Shown piece after piece: positions 44,763 to 55,869 of a DNA stretch of 64,000 nt; within the stretch, counting starts at the first letter, position 1, and every line of letters begins with the position of its first letter. The stretch lies in the NCBI GenBank assembly GCA_941918925.1, contig OW799233.1:72505578-72569577 (forward strand). The letters are read 5' to 3'. The notes beneath the pieces are model-generated. The model saw only the letters and a list, made by a program, of their open reading frames with translations, was not told the origin of the DNA and searched no databases. The DNA comes from Phyto melanocephala. Lineage: Eukaryota > Arthropoda > Insecta > Diptera > Rhinophoridae. Both the position numbers and the translations under genes were made by a program.

Positions 44763-45740
44763 ATGACAGAGCCAGTTGAAGTTAACAGATTGATTATAAA
44801 CCCATTAAAATATTTACACAGTTTACCAGAATTCGTGGGGGATACAAGGGATTTACAGAATTTTACCATACTAATCGACATAATATATCCGCATTTACGC
44901 ACGTACGACGAACTGTCCCAGTTGCTTTTCTGCGACGTCATCAAATCCAAACTCAAAGAAAAGGCGAGGCAAGCGATCGAGATCAACTGCCACGCGATTT
45001 CCTGGATAGAAATTAAGACTATATTACAAAACAATTTTGGAGACAGACGATCTTGTGAGGAGCTTTTTGACGAACTGCGAAGTGCGACCTTTAGGACGAA
45101 CACATTAGAATTCTATAACGATATGAACGACAAACTTCACAGGTTGAATAATAAATTGGTAGTCGTACTAGGGGAAACAGAAGCGACTAGGGAAAGCGCG
45201 ATCAATAATAAACGCACCGCTTTAAACCTTTTTAAAAGTAAAGTTCCTGAGCCCATGAAATCAGTATTGTTCTGTAGGAATCCAAAAGACTTAGAAGAAG
45301 CCATGGACATTTTATTTCATGCTTATGCTTATACCGAGAATAGTAATGGAAATAAGACACAGCCTAACATACGCTTTAATAAACGAGGGAACCACATACC
45401 TAAGACCAACATACAACATAGAAATTCCCAACAACCATTTAATAGCCACGGAAGAAATTTCCAACAACCATTTAACAGCCACAGAAGAAATTTCCAACAA
45501 CCATTTAACAATCACGGAAGAAATTTCCAACAACCGATTAACAATCACTTCCAACAACCATTCCAAAGCTACGAAAGGAATCCCCAACAAATGAAAGCAC
45601 AGAACCACACTCCAAGAAATCCTTCATTCTATCCAAATCGACAGAACTTTACAAACCAACCCGAACCCATGGATATAGGTAAGGTAGAAACGACAGAAAA
45701 TTTTCAGGAATCGGCCTCGGATACAAACTTCCATATATAA
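44763..45740 (+). CDS. gag of the errantivirus-like element
   Basis: Intact 325-codon frame, ATG 44763 (MTEPVEVNRL) to UAA 45738-45740. The first 200 residues are capsid-like and helical (SLPEFVGDTRDLQNF, LKEKARQAIE, FGDRRSCEELFDELR). There is no CCHC knuckle. Residues 220-275 consist of an 11-residue repeat (RNFQQPFNSHG and variants), four to five copies, making a glutamine/asparagine/arginine-rich tail. This matches errantivirus Gags. It is preceded by a strong splice acceptor at 44735 and overlaps pol through a -1 slippery site. It is the only LTR-element gene here without a visible lesion. Confidence 0.88.
   Translation: MTEPVEVNRLIINPLKYLHSLPEFVGDTRDLQNFTILIDIIYPHLRTYDELSQLLFCDVIKSKLKEKARQAIEINCHAISWIEIKTILQNNFGDRRSCEELFDELRSATFRTNTLEFYNDMNDKLHRLNNKLVVVLGETEATRESAINNKRTALNLFKSKVPEPMKSVLFCRNPKDLEEAMDILFHAYAYTENSNGNKTQPNIRFNKRGNHIPKTNIQHRNSQQPFNSHGRNFQQPFNSHRRNFQQPFNNHGRNFQQPINNHFQQPFQSYERNPQQMKAQNHTPRNPSFYPNRQNFTNQPEPMDIGKVETTENFQESASDTNFHI
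45698..45704 (+). promoter_or_regulatory. candidate -1 ribosomal frameshift heptamer
   Basis: A-AAT-TTT (45698-45704) in gag phase (GAA AAT TTT); the -1 frame is open from here into the protease. I see no strong stem directly downstream. Confidence 0.6.
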
Positions 45741-47711
45741 AAATCAAAACTAAATTGGGATTTATAAAATTAATAATTGATACAGGAGCAACAAATTCCA
45801 TTCTCAATCCAGGAATCTGTCACCCGAAAAGAATTTTTGAAACAAACCCAATTCTCATTAAAACCCTTTAACACCAAATTTACATAAATAAAAAAGCCAT
45901 AGTACCCATTTTTGAAGAATTTAACACTAAAAAATTGAATGAAACACTCGAATTTTATGTAACAAAATTCCATAACTTTTACGATGGCCTAATAGGTAAT
46001 GACATATTGGCACCATCTAATACACTTATAGACTATAAGAATAGAGAGTTAACCATTGGCAATAAGAAGTTACGAATGCATTTTGAAAACGAAACAACGG
46101 ATAACAGATCTCTAAAAATCCTAAATGACACCCACCTAAATAATTTTAAGATTCTAAGAAAAGGCACCCTAAATACAGAAAATAAAGCAGTAAATATCAA
46201 TTTGACTACGCAGAAGGTAGATCATGAAAATTTCGGCACATTCAGGAAAGAGGAGCCTATACCATTATTGGAACAAATCCGAATGAATCATCTTAATTCC
46301 GAAGAGAAAACAGAACTTTTAAAACTAATAAAAATATATTCAGATATATTTGATCAAGAAGGCACAAAACTGACCTTTACATCCGCAATAAAACACGAGA
46401 TTAGGACCACAAATAATATTCCTATACACACTAAATCATACCGATACCCTTTCATACACAAAAATGAGGTACAAGCACAAATTCAAGAGATGCTTGATAA
46501 TAAAATTATTAGGCATAGCAATTCTCCTTACTCTGCACCCATTTGGAACGTAGCGAAGAAGGCCGATGCAAGTGGAAAATCGAAGTGGAGACTTGTCATC
46601 GATTATCGGAAACTCAACGAAATAACCGTAGACGACAGGTACCCAATTCCCAATATCGATGAAATCCTTGAAAAACTGGGTAGATGTCAATACTTCACCA
46701 CTCTGGATTTGGCAAAGGGATTCCACCAGATAGAAATTAAGGAGGAAGATATTCATAAGACCGCTTTCACCTTCGAAGGAGGGCACTATGAATTCCTAAG
46801 AATGCCGTTTGGGTCAAAAACAGCTCCAGCGAAGTTTCAAAGGCTAATGAATCACGTCCTTAAAGACTATATCAACAAAATCTGTCTTGTGTACTTAGAC
46901 GACGTGATAATATTTTCCACTTCATTACAGGAACACATCAATTCAATAAAACTCATTTTTAATCGGTTACAGGAAGCCAATCTGAAAATACAACTCGACA
47001 AGTCCGAATTCCTAAAAAAGGAAACAGAGTTCCTCGGTCATATCGTGACGATAGAGGGGATAAAACCCAATCCGAAGAAAATAGAATGTGTAGTCAACTT
47101 CCCTATTCTTAGAACACCTAAGCAAATTAAGCAATTCCTTGGTTTAACGGGCTTCTACCGTAAATTCATAAAGGATTATTCACTAATAGCCAAACCCTTG
47201 ACAAAATGTCTTAAGAAAGACGCAAAAATAAACATATCCAACCCAGAGTATCAGGAAAGTTTTAACACACTGAAAACTCTATTAACACATGACCCAATAC
47301 TGACATATCCTGATTTCACAAAAAAGTTCACTTTAACAACAGACGCCAGTAATTTTGCACTTGGAGCCGTACTTTCACAGGAAAACCATCCGATATGTTA
47401 TGCTAGCCGTACTCTGAATTAACATGAGATCAATTACAGTACAATAGAAAAGGAACTATGAGCAGTCATTTGGGCCACGAAATACTTTCGGCCATATCTT
47501 TTTGGAAACAAATTCATAATCGAAACGGACCACAAGCCACTAACATGGCTCTTTTCGATTAAAAAACCGAATTCAAAATTAGTCAGATGGAGGTTAAAAC
47601 TAGCAGAATTCGACTATGAAATTAAATACAAGAGGGGAACAAAGAACGGCAATGCGGACGCATTATCAAGAATCGAAAAAGAATCTGCCAACATCAATTC
47701 ATTAGAAATTA
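45705..47711 (+). pseudogene. pol of the errantivirus-like element: protease, RT, RNase H (broken)
   Basis: Protease active site LIIDTGATNS at about 45770-45800; a UAA at 45869-45871 interrupts it and GLIGNDIL follows in frame. The RT is well kept: WRLVIDYRKLN, PIPNIDEIL, TTLDLAKGFHQIEI, MPFGSKTAPA, catalytic YLDD (about 46894-46905), EFLGHIVT, LGLTGFYRKFI. RNase H starts TTDASNFALGAVLS and is cut by UAA at 47420-47422 and UGA near 47459, but the frame continues through [10 protein letters not shown] and [11 protein letters not shown] nine-C run at 47712-47720 then shifts the frame into integrase. Three stops make it non-functional. Confidence 0.9.
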
Positions 47712-47714
47712 CCC

Positions 47715-48897
47715 CCCCCCAAACTTAACAGAGAGTAATTCTCCCATAAATTTATTCAAAAACCAAATGATCATAAAAAAGAATTTTTCCGGGTCAGCAC
47801 GGATTAAAAGCGAAACCGTTTTTAATAATATTAGGAAAACAATAACAATTAAAGAATTAGATAAAGAATATGCAATTACGATCCTTAAAACTCACTGTCA
47901 TCCAACCCAAATGAACGCTGTCTTGATAGATGATGAATTTTACGACATTTTTAGAAATACTTATAGAGAATTCTTCTCAAATAATAACGGGTTTAAATTA
48001 ATTAGGTGTTTTAGAAAACTAGACGACGTAGAAAATGAACTTGAATTAACGAAAATGATTGAAGAAGAACATCTAAGCAAGAACCACAGAGGCATTCAAT
48101 CAATATTTGAAGAATTAAAAACAAAAATCTATAATCCTAAACTTAAGTTAAGGATAACTCAGTTTGTGAACAATTGCGAAGTGTGTACACTAGAAAAGTA
48201 CGACAGAAGACCACCTAGACTACCCTACAAAATAACGGAGACACCCACGAAACCCAGGGAAATACTGCATCTAGACGTATTCTGTACCTTAAAAAAACAA
48301 TTATACCTAACTATGATCGATAAGTTTACAAAGCATGCTATAGCATACAAAATTAATGGCAGATCATGGGTGGATTTTAAGGCAAAGTTGATACAATATA
48401 CTAGCACATTTGGAAAAGTAGAAAGAATTGTCGTTGACAACGAGATAGGGTTCAAAGCCATTCCGATGCAGGAATATTTGAGGAAAGAGAACATTAACAT
48501 ACATTACACTTCTAACAGCAACCATACATCTAACGCGGACATCGAACGACTCCACAACACGTTGAACGAACACTTGAGACTACTACGACACGACGAACAA
48601 TCTAAAACTGAGACAACAGAGGAGAAAATATCACGTATCATAGGATTTTATAACAACACTATTCACAGCACCACACAACTCAAACCAATGGATTTCGTAA
48701 ACGGTAAAGTAAAAGAGGAACAATATCCCAAAATACATGATTTAATATTAAGAAAGAAACAAAATTATATAAATAAACTCAACAAGAATAGGACCGATAT
48801 AGAAATAGAGGAAGGCACTAATTACATAAGGGAAATCCGAGGGGGTAAAAATCATAGTACGCAAATCAATCGAATAGATATTAATCATGAATGATAT
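47715..48897 (+). pseudogene. integrase of the errantivirus-like element
   Basis: After the poly-C frame change, an unbroken frame runs to UGA at 48892-48894. Zinc domain H-x4-H (HLSKNHRG) and C-x2-C (CEVC); core D in HLDVFCT (about 48270), D in VVDNEIGF (about 48438), E in DIERLH (about 48543). The C-terminal part is basic (RKKQNYINKLNKNR). Errantivirus pol proteins normally end close to the env splice acceptor; here nearly 6 kb of foreign DNA follows. All catalytic residues are present, and only the upstream lesions prevent expression. Confidence 0.88.
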
Positions 48898-49816
48898 TAA
48901 TTTGAATGAATTAAATTTTCCACATTGTGACGAATAATTTGTTTTGTTTTCCGAATTTTAAAAATAAAAGTTGCGAGACAAATGATATTTTAAAAAAATT
49001 GAAAATAAATTTCTCACCACAATTTAAATATAAAATTCCTTACATGAATCATTCATTCAAAGAACATAATCGAAAAATTTAAAAAAAATCGATTCACAAA
49101 TACAATTTTTATTTTCCTTGAAGAAAAGTTAGCAGCGTTGCCATTGTAGTTTATCATTTTTGTTGTGTTAATGGGAACAATTTTACCATTTTAGGAATTA
49201 AAGAATATATATTATAATTTTTAGTTAATATATTTTATGCATGTATGTACTTACGTATGAATCTATGCATGTAAAATATTAAGCGATCAACTAAAAATAC
49301 AAATAGGGCTTAGGTATAATAAAACAAAAACTATGAATCTGATTTATCTGATTTTTTCTATTATATTTGTGGAATTTTTACTTGAATCGTAGATTAGTTT
49401 TATAAATAAATGTACATACAATTTTCGTTCTTTTTTATCCCTAAAAGTTTTTGTTATAAAAACATGTATATTCAAAATTATATAGGCGCCACCGCCAAAT
49501 GTATCCGTGCAGCTATGATGGCGTCAAACATCGTATGTATTTCAATTTGGACAGATTTAAGTCGCCAGCCTGCTGTTATTTAATGCTTCAAGCAACTTAG
49601 AAAGCATTGTGATAGGCTTTGTAAAAAATGTGATTGTATGTGTTACACCGATAATGATTGATATAAAAAGAGACACAACAATGCGACGGTATATTACATA
49701 CAAACACATTTTTACAAATACTACGAAAGGCTTGACAAGTAGTTTGATCGTATCTTCAAAATATATCAGCCATGAAAAATTCCTTCAGTTTATTGTTTGT
49801 ATGAGTTTAGTAGAGA
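48895..49816. other. no gene; left flank of the hAT gene
   Basis: AT-rich. A possible hAT end, cagcgttgcca, lies at 49132, with a weaker inverse partner ggcaacttg ending at 51923. No matching 8 bp duplication was found. The blocks gaattttaaaaataaaa at about 48953 and 53494 form a direct repeat across the insertion. Confidence 0.4.
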
Positions 49817-51755
49817 ATGGGTCGCAAAAGAGAATTTGAACTAGAAAAATATGTTGTATTTGATAAGGAAAATAATACATCGAAATGTATTATTTGTAAA
49901 AAAATGCTTAAAGGACGGATATCTGGAAATATAAAACGCCATTACGAGGTCATGCATAATATTAAAATACAACACACTGATAGCTGCTTACAGGATTTAT
50001 CAGTAAATAAACGAATTAAAAATGCAAAAATTTCGTTAGAAAAAAATGAATTTTTATTATGTTGTGTTGGTTTAGTAACAGTCAAAAATATTCCATTTAG
50101 AATATTCGACGATAAAGAATATTTTAAAACAATTTTGCGACCTTATGAAGATATTCACGGAACAAATTTATCCTCTAAAAATATTGTGTGTATAATGAAC
50201 AGTGTTGCAAATGAAATAAAGCTAAACATTTCAAAATCTATCAACAAAAAATTAATCTGCTTAAAAATTGATGTTGCTACGCGTATGGAAAAAAGTATAC
50301 TGGGTATTAATATACAATATATCAAAGACTCAAAAATTATAATTCATACCATTGGCATGATTCAGTTGAAAAAACGACATACAGCTCAGTTCCTAAAGCA
50401 AGAAATAATAAATTGTTTAAATGAGTTTAAAATTGACATCTCTCAGATTTACGCTTGTACTTCTGACAATGGAGCGAATGTTATTAAAACGTCAAAATTA
50501 TTACAAGAACTACAGGAGGAGGTATTGGCGCAAGAAAATGATGATATTTTTGATGATAATGACAAAAACTTCGATGAAATTCATTCGTCTCTTTCCTCCG
50601 TTATGGCAGTTGTTAGATGTGCTGCGCATACGATTCAACTAGCTGCTCATGATGTTTTAAAAACTGTTCAGCCAGAAATAGATGAATGCCGTAAAATATC
50701 AAAAGAAATAAGAAATATAGTTCGGAATAATAATTCAGCCAACTTACAAATGCCTTTACTTGATAATACTACGAGGTGGAATTCTACGTATAAAATGATA
50801 AAATCGCTAGAGAATTTAAAAGAATATATTGAAAGTACTAATAATATAAACACTTTTGAATTAGATTGGAATTTTATAAACAAGTTTATAAAGGCCTTTA
50901 TGCCTTTATCGGAGTGCACTAATAAATTCCAACTCGAACAATATATAATCGGTGATTTCTTCAGAGATTGGTTATGTTGTGAAGTTCAACTCTAACAGAT
51001 GGCGAATGAAAATATTTACGCCAAAAACTTATTAAATTCTATGAACAGAAGAAAACAAAACCTGTTAGTAAATGAGGCGTTTATTTCAGCAATTTATTTA
51101 GATCCCCGATTTAATTTCACCCTTACACCATTTTTATCAGAAGAACAAAAAAAAATCGCAGTGGTAAGTAAGTCGTTATATATTAAAAATTACATAGGTA
51201 TTTACTCTTAAACATGTTTTATAGAATAATTAAATTCGAGAAAACATCATTAAATTCTTGTTTCTCTTTCAGAGTCATCTGCTAAAAACTCAAGAAATTA
51301 TTAAACGTTTGGCAGGTCAAAATACAGACATTCAAAACGGTTTGATTAAGAACAACTGTCTACCCTCAAGTTCTGAAAAATTTGCTTTATTAGAAGCTGA
51401 AATGAATTTGCTTATTGAACAAACTCCGCCTACGGATCGAACAACGAAACAAAAATTAGAAAATTTATGCAACGGAGAAAGAGTTCCTTTTGAAACAAAT
51501 ATTTTGGAGTATTGGAAAAACACAAAACTAGCAGATGCAGAAATAGGCTCATTGTTAGATGTAGTGTTGTCTGTCCCGGCAACACAAGTTTCTGTCGAAA
51601 GAGCTTTTAGTGCTCTCTCAATAATATTAACAAAAATGAGATCAAAGCTATCAAAAGATACTATAAACAATTTGCTTTTAGTAAAACTTAATAAGAATTT
51701 AATTGAATATGTAACAATAAAAAACGAAACCACGGAACAATTACATATGATATAA
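49817..51755 (+). pseudogene. hAT-family transposase gene with one intron and one nonsense codon
   Basis: Exon 1 starts ATG 49817 (MGRKREFELEKY) with a BED zinc finger: CIIC about residues 24-27 and HYEVMH about 40-45. The RNase H-like core follows (DVATRMEKSILG, CTSDNGANVIK, CAAHTIQLAAHDV, TTRWNSTYKM). UAA at 50993-50995 breaks the frame once; it continues to a donor gtaagt at 51164. A 109 base intron ends tttctctttcag at 51272, and exon 2 continues in phase with the hAT C-terminal dimerisation domain (DVVLSVPATQVSVERAFSAL). Stop at 51753-51755, about 610 codons overall. It would cut and paste elements with 8 bp duplications. Only one lesion is visible. Confidence 0.86.
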
Positions 51756-52127
51756 TATTTATTTTTATATATTTTGTTTTTATTTAGACTCATATATATA
51801 TCTTTTTTGAATTACTGTCCGATGAATAAATAAAAATTAAACTAATACAAATCAATAAATTTGTTAAAATTTTATTATGAGAATTTTTGTAAAGAATCTT
51901 AGGTTAATACTTGTGGCAACTTGTTTTTTAATTTTTTGCGACATACATACCTAAATGCATACACAATTTTTTTACTAATATTTGGTGCCGGCAGAAACAA
52001 TGTTTCATATGTAGGTTTTGGTTTTGTATTTCTTTCATTCATAAACGGAATACTTTGTTATAGTGTGTTGGTTTTTTAAACTGCTAAGCGGTACACAAAC
52101 ATCATACTTACAAACATTACACGTATA
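51756..52127. other. no gene seen
   Basis: AT-rich spacer between the hAT gene and the MITE; a possible right hAT end is near 51913-51923. Confidence 0.5.
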
Positions 52128-52519
52128 CAGTCGGATTCGGGTAAGGGAACTTGATAATTGAAGGATTTATTTTTTTGGCTTATGCAAGATTTTCATTAAT
52201 AAAAAACTTTGGATAAATTGAAACCATTTTGGTTAAATAGATTTTCTACTTTTTATATTGTTTTAAACAAAATAAGAGAAAATGTTGCACTACAGTGCAA
52301 CAAATTAGCTGTAGCATTGTATTTCGTCGTGTATTAATAAGAAATTTTTTCTACTAAGCAGTGTTTGCTTTATTGAAATTTGTAGCTTTAAAAACATAAA
52401 AGCTGTAAAACTGATTTTCCCTTAAGCGAACTCATTTTCTTTAAAATATAGTAAAAATATTTAATTGTAGTTAAGTGATTTCTTCAATTAAACGGCGGCA
52501 GCTTAACCGAATCCGACTG
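52128..52519. mobile_element. pogo-like MITE, 392 bp
   Basis: Inverted ends CAGTCGGATTCGGGTAAG (left) and the complement of CAGTCGGATTCGGTTAAG (right), one mismatch in 18, flanked by TA on both sides. TA duplication and CAGT…TTCG…TAAG ends fit Tc1/mariner-pogo. No coding frame. Confidence 0.8.
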
Positions 52520-52703
52520 TATTACATATTTTTCTATACACACATTTTTTTATGTGGCGCCGAAAAAAATTTTTGTGTTGTATTCCTTGCAAGGGATGAT
52601 TTTCACATATACCTTTTTATTGATGTCGTTTGTTTTTTAGGTATTGTTGTTGTTAAAAGAGGCATTGGGTACAGTGTGACACACAACTTTTTACCTATAC
52701 ACA

Positions 52704-52962
52704 CATATCGATGCCTTACTTCCTCAACCTCGTATCTTAAAAAATAAAATTTTTCAGGAGAAAAAAAACGGTTAATCTTTTTATACTTCGGTGTTTGGTA
52801 AAAAGTTTAAATGCAATTATTAAGGAATTGATTGTATTTATGTATATTAGTAGTAATAATATACTAAGCATTTTTAGTTAAAGCATAAAACAATCGTTTG
52901 ATATGAAAAACTCAAAACCGTATTTTTAAGTTACGAGGTTGAGGAATTAAGGCATCGATATG
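52704..52962. mobile_element. second MITE or hairpin repeat, 259 bp
   Basis: catatcgatgccttacttcc… at the left is the near-perfect inverse of …ggaattaaggcatcgatatg at the right; the inverted repeat is about 40 bp. No duplication or superfamily signature is clear. Confidence 0.65.
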
Positions 52963-53787
52963 CTTATATATAAAGTAGCTTTTATACCGAGTTACAATTT
53001 AAGACAAACAAGGATTTTTAATTTACTGAGTGAAAAAAATTAGGAATGTAATGAATTTTCTGTTTACATTTTCAGGTATATATGTGTTTTGCTAATACAC
53101 ATATCCTTTTAAGACTTTACCTTTTTATATAAATGCCTAATTATTTTATTAGACCTATAAAGTTGTTTTTCTTGTCCGTATCTTTAAATCAATTATAATT
53201 AAATTTATGAGGATACAAATATTATATATGTATGTATGGATATATAAAATATAATATTTATACACGATACAGCTATTTATATACATATAAGCAAAATCCA
53301 ATCTGTTAAGTACGCATTGTGTTGTTTAAATTATTATGATTGCTACTGTACATTATTTAATGTTAAGATTTTTTTCATACCACAAACAACAACAAATAAA
53401 AAGAGGAAATTTTTAAAACAAATTATTCGTTTTTGATTAATTTTGCTTTGAATGAAATATATTAAATTTGTGAGAAGAATGAAACACGACGAATTTTAAA
53501 AATAAAAATTGTATTGCAAACGAAATCAATAAAAAAAAATATTTTTATATTATTTGCGAAAAGAATGAAAAAAAATAAAAATACTAAATAGAATTTGACT
53601 CACAACTTTTATCGTTTTTAATTCAGAGCATAATCCAAAAAACAAGCGAAAAAAATGAAATTGTGTTCACAAACATAATTTTTTGCGTACTATGGTAAAA
53701 ATCATAGGAAGTATAGGAAGATAGAATCCAGGAAATTCGATGAGGATCACATAGAAAACACGAAAACAGGGCATAAATATTATAAGA
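52963..53787. other. no gene seen
   Basis: AT-rich sequence with small A/T runs, ending at the poly(T) that marks the LINE tail. Confidence 0.5.
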
Positions 53788-54846
53788 TTTTTTTTTTTTT
53801 TTTTTTATTAACATAAAATATTTCATTACAATAGCGTTGGTTGCCTCAGCGCCTTAAAGGCATTATTGAGGCGAGTTGGTAATACATTAAAGCATAGCAT
53901 AGGTATTAATTATGATTATAAATTCATTTTAAATAAAAAAAAAAATAAATATAATTATTTACAAATATATTTAAAAGTATAGTAATGCAATAACAAAAAA
54001 TTTTAAAGATATCAATATCAATATAAAAACAAAATTATATAAGAAGATTTTCTACGTTTTGACATAAGTACTCTGTTAATGAAGATTTAAATAATGAAAT
54101 CCTATTAACATTTTTTAAACGTTGAGGCAATTTGTTAAACTCATAACTACCTGCAAATTCAATTCTTTGCTTAGTTGTTTCCAACCTACATCTTGCTACC
54201 GATAGATTACTATTATTTCTGGTGTTATGTACAGTTTGGTTCGAGTAAAAACGAATGGTGTGATACCCAATATTGTAAATACATTTAAAGACATATATTA
54301 AAAGTTGCTTTTTATAAATCCCGTAGATTGGCAAAACCGTTGGAAATACAATTTTATAGAGAGACGTTGTTGGATACATTAGTGGAAGGTTGAAAACTAC
54401 TTTTAGCGCCTTGTTCTGACATCTTTGGAGAGATTTAAGTTCACTGGTCTTTTTCCATCCGTAAATAATAGCTAAGTAATTAAATTGGCTTTGAATTAAA
54501 GCATTATATATTAAAAATTTTGTGTTTCGATCGAACTTATTCTTGAACTTGTAAAGTAGACCAAGTCCTTGAGACGCTTTAGTTTTCACATGCTGAATAT
54601 GCATATTCCAAGATAAATTATGCTGTAAGTGAACGCCCAGGTATTTTACTGAATGTACATCAACAATTTCATTACCGTTAACAAAAACACTAAAGTTGAT
54701 ATTATTGTGGTTGAATGGCTTAAATCTTATTACCTGAGTTTTACTGGCATTTAAAACTAGCTTGTTGATTCTTAAGAATTCACAGATTAGAGCTGAATCC
54801 CGCTCCATATAGGCTTTAACAACGGTTTCATGTTTATATGGGTAAA
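53788..54846 (-). mobile_element. 5'-truncated non-LTR retrotransposon (LINE)
   Basis: Minus-strand orientation: the poly(A) tail shows as T19 at 53788-53806 and the coding remnant lies upstream of it. The 5' end breaks at about 54843 beside an A-run (54844-54865). Only the RT C-terminus is kept, the usual result of aborted target-primed reverse transcription. Confidence 0.8.
54035..54840 (-). pseudogene. LINE reverse transcriptase C-terminal part
   Basis: About 265 codons open to a stop at 54035. Motifs typical of CR1/jockey-like LINEs: ICEFLRINKLVLNASKTQ (RT block after the catalytic box), VKYLGVHLQHNLSW, then the C-terminal region SLQRCQNKALKVVFNLP and LPIYGIYKKQLLIYVFKC. The catalytic YADD box is lost by truncation. 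The first 20 residues of the open frame come from flanking DNA. The 3' region between stop and poly(A) is about 230 bases. Clade assignment is uncertain. Confidence 0.82.
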
Positions 54847-54950
54847 AAAAAAAAAAAAAAAAAAGATACATGTAAAACCACGGAGGATATACCAAGATAA
54901 AAATAACCCGAAAATCAGAGCAAGAATTAGATAACTATACATATATATAT

Positions 54951-54961
54951 TTTTTTTTTAG
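54951..54961 (+). promoter_or_regulatory. splice acceptor for env mRNA
   Basis: A pyrimidine run followed by AG at 54960-54961 directly before the env ATG; errantivirus env is made from a spliced RNA. Confidence 0.6.
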
Positions 54962-55640
54962 ATGAGTAAATGGATCATAATAATAATTTCACTTATTACG
55001 ACCGTCGGGGCCCAAACGCTCGACGTGCAGGACCTTTCGAACAATAACGGTTACATACCAATCAAAACAGGGGAAATCAAAATTATTGAACACTTCATCA
55101 AGATACTGCACAACAGAATACGAACGTACGTACGAGATAATCATAATCAACATCGACATCCTACAGACATCGAGTACTGAATCAAAAAGTTTACTGGATA
55201 CAATAAACAAGAATTTTATCTTACTGAAAGCCAAAATAGAAAACCTCAACCCACACTTCCGAAAGAAGCGGGCTCTCTTGAACATTTTGGGTAAAGGTTT
55301 GAAAATAGTCGCAGGTACAATGGACAACGATGATGAGGGACAGATAAATAAAACTCTTAGAATATTACAGACAAACGACGAAAGTTTAACAGACAAAGTA
55401 TACAACCTAACATACGTAAGCAACATCATGAACTCTCAAATCCGGAATATCACCAATCATATCAATTATCAGCAGAACACTAACGGAAACTACTTAAATA
55501 AATTCGAAAATATATTAGGAAATAAAATTTTGACCATAGAAAACGAGATTACGTTCATGGAACATATATATCAAATTAACAACGACATCTCACTTTTGAG
55601 GCAACACCTAGATGACATCGTAGGGATGGGCAAATTGGAA
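54962..55640 (+). pseudogene. env (F-type envelope) of the errantivirus-like element, frameshifted and truncated
   Basis: ATG 54962 begins a hydrophobic signal peptide (about residues 3-18). A frameshift lies around 55110-55140, so the N-terminal frame stops at 55178-55180 while the rest continues in the frame open to 55754. A basic cleavage-type motif RKKR is at 55260-55271, followed by a hydrophobic, glycine-containing stretch as in F-type (baculovirus-like) fusion proteins, then a long helical region. Homology ends near 55640, where repeats begin. The C-terminal half, including any membrane anchor, is missing. It is a non-functional fragment of an insect endogenous retrovirus; its position after pol across a 6 kb insertion suggests the same original element. 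Confidence 0.75.
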
Positions 55641-55740
55641 AAATCTATCGATATTTATTATATCGATATTTTATTTTACCATCGATATTTATTTTATTTA
55701 AAATATCGATATTTCGATATATCGACTGAAACATATTTAC
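55641..55740. promoter_or_regulatory. cluster of ATCGATA motifs
   Basis: ATCGATA occurs near 55647, 55662, 55681 and 55706, plus a related CGATATATCGA at about 55715. TATCGATA is the DREF/BEAF-type element of flies. It lies at the break point of env; chance expansion of an AT repeat is possible. Confidence 0.35.
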
Positions 55741-55869
55741 CTAGTTATTGTTGAAATGATTTACATTTGAAAATTAAATACACCCACTTATGTACATACA
55801 AACAAAAATAGATGTATATTAGGCTTCGTAGTAACTTTTTATTCCAATTTTTATAATAAATAAACTAGA

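Larger units (their letters stand above)
31559..55640 (+). mobile_element. errantivirus-like gypsy element with env, heavily interrupted
   Basis: Parts in order: LTR end, tRNA-Ser primer site (32063), repeat-rich leader, gag (44763), pol (45698-48894) and env start (54962), truncated near 55640. It is interrupted by a complete gypsy element (32819-44622 including one duplication copy) in the leader and by about 6 kb between pol and env. The 3' LTR is not found. Gag without CCHC, tRNA-Ser primer site, -1 pol and an F-type env place it with the 17.6/297/ZAM errantivirus group. Several stops and frameshifts are present. Confidence 0.83.

Noticed and set aside
49132..51923. hAT terminal inverted repeats at cagcgttgcca and ggcaacttg
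   Set aside because: Only seven bases match and the 8 bp flanks differ, so I did not use them as element borders.
53788..54865. Target-site duplication of the LINE
   Set aside because: Both junctions fall in A/T runs, so a duplication cannot be told from the tails.
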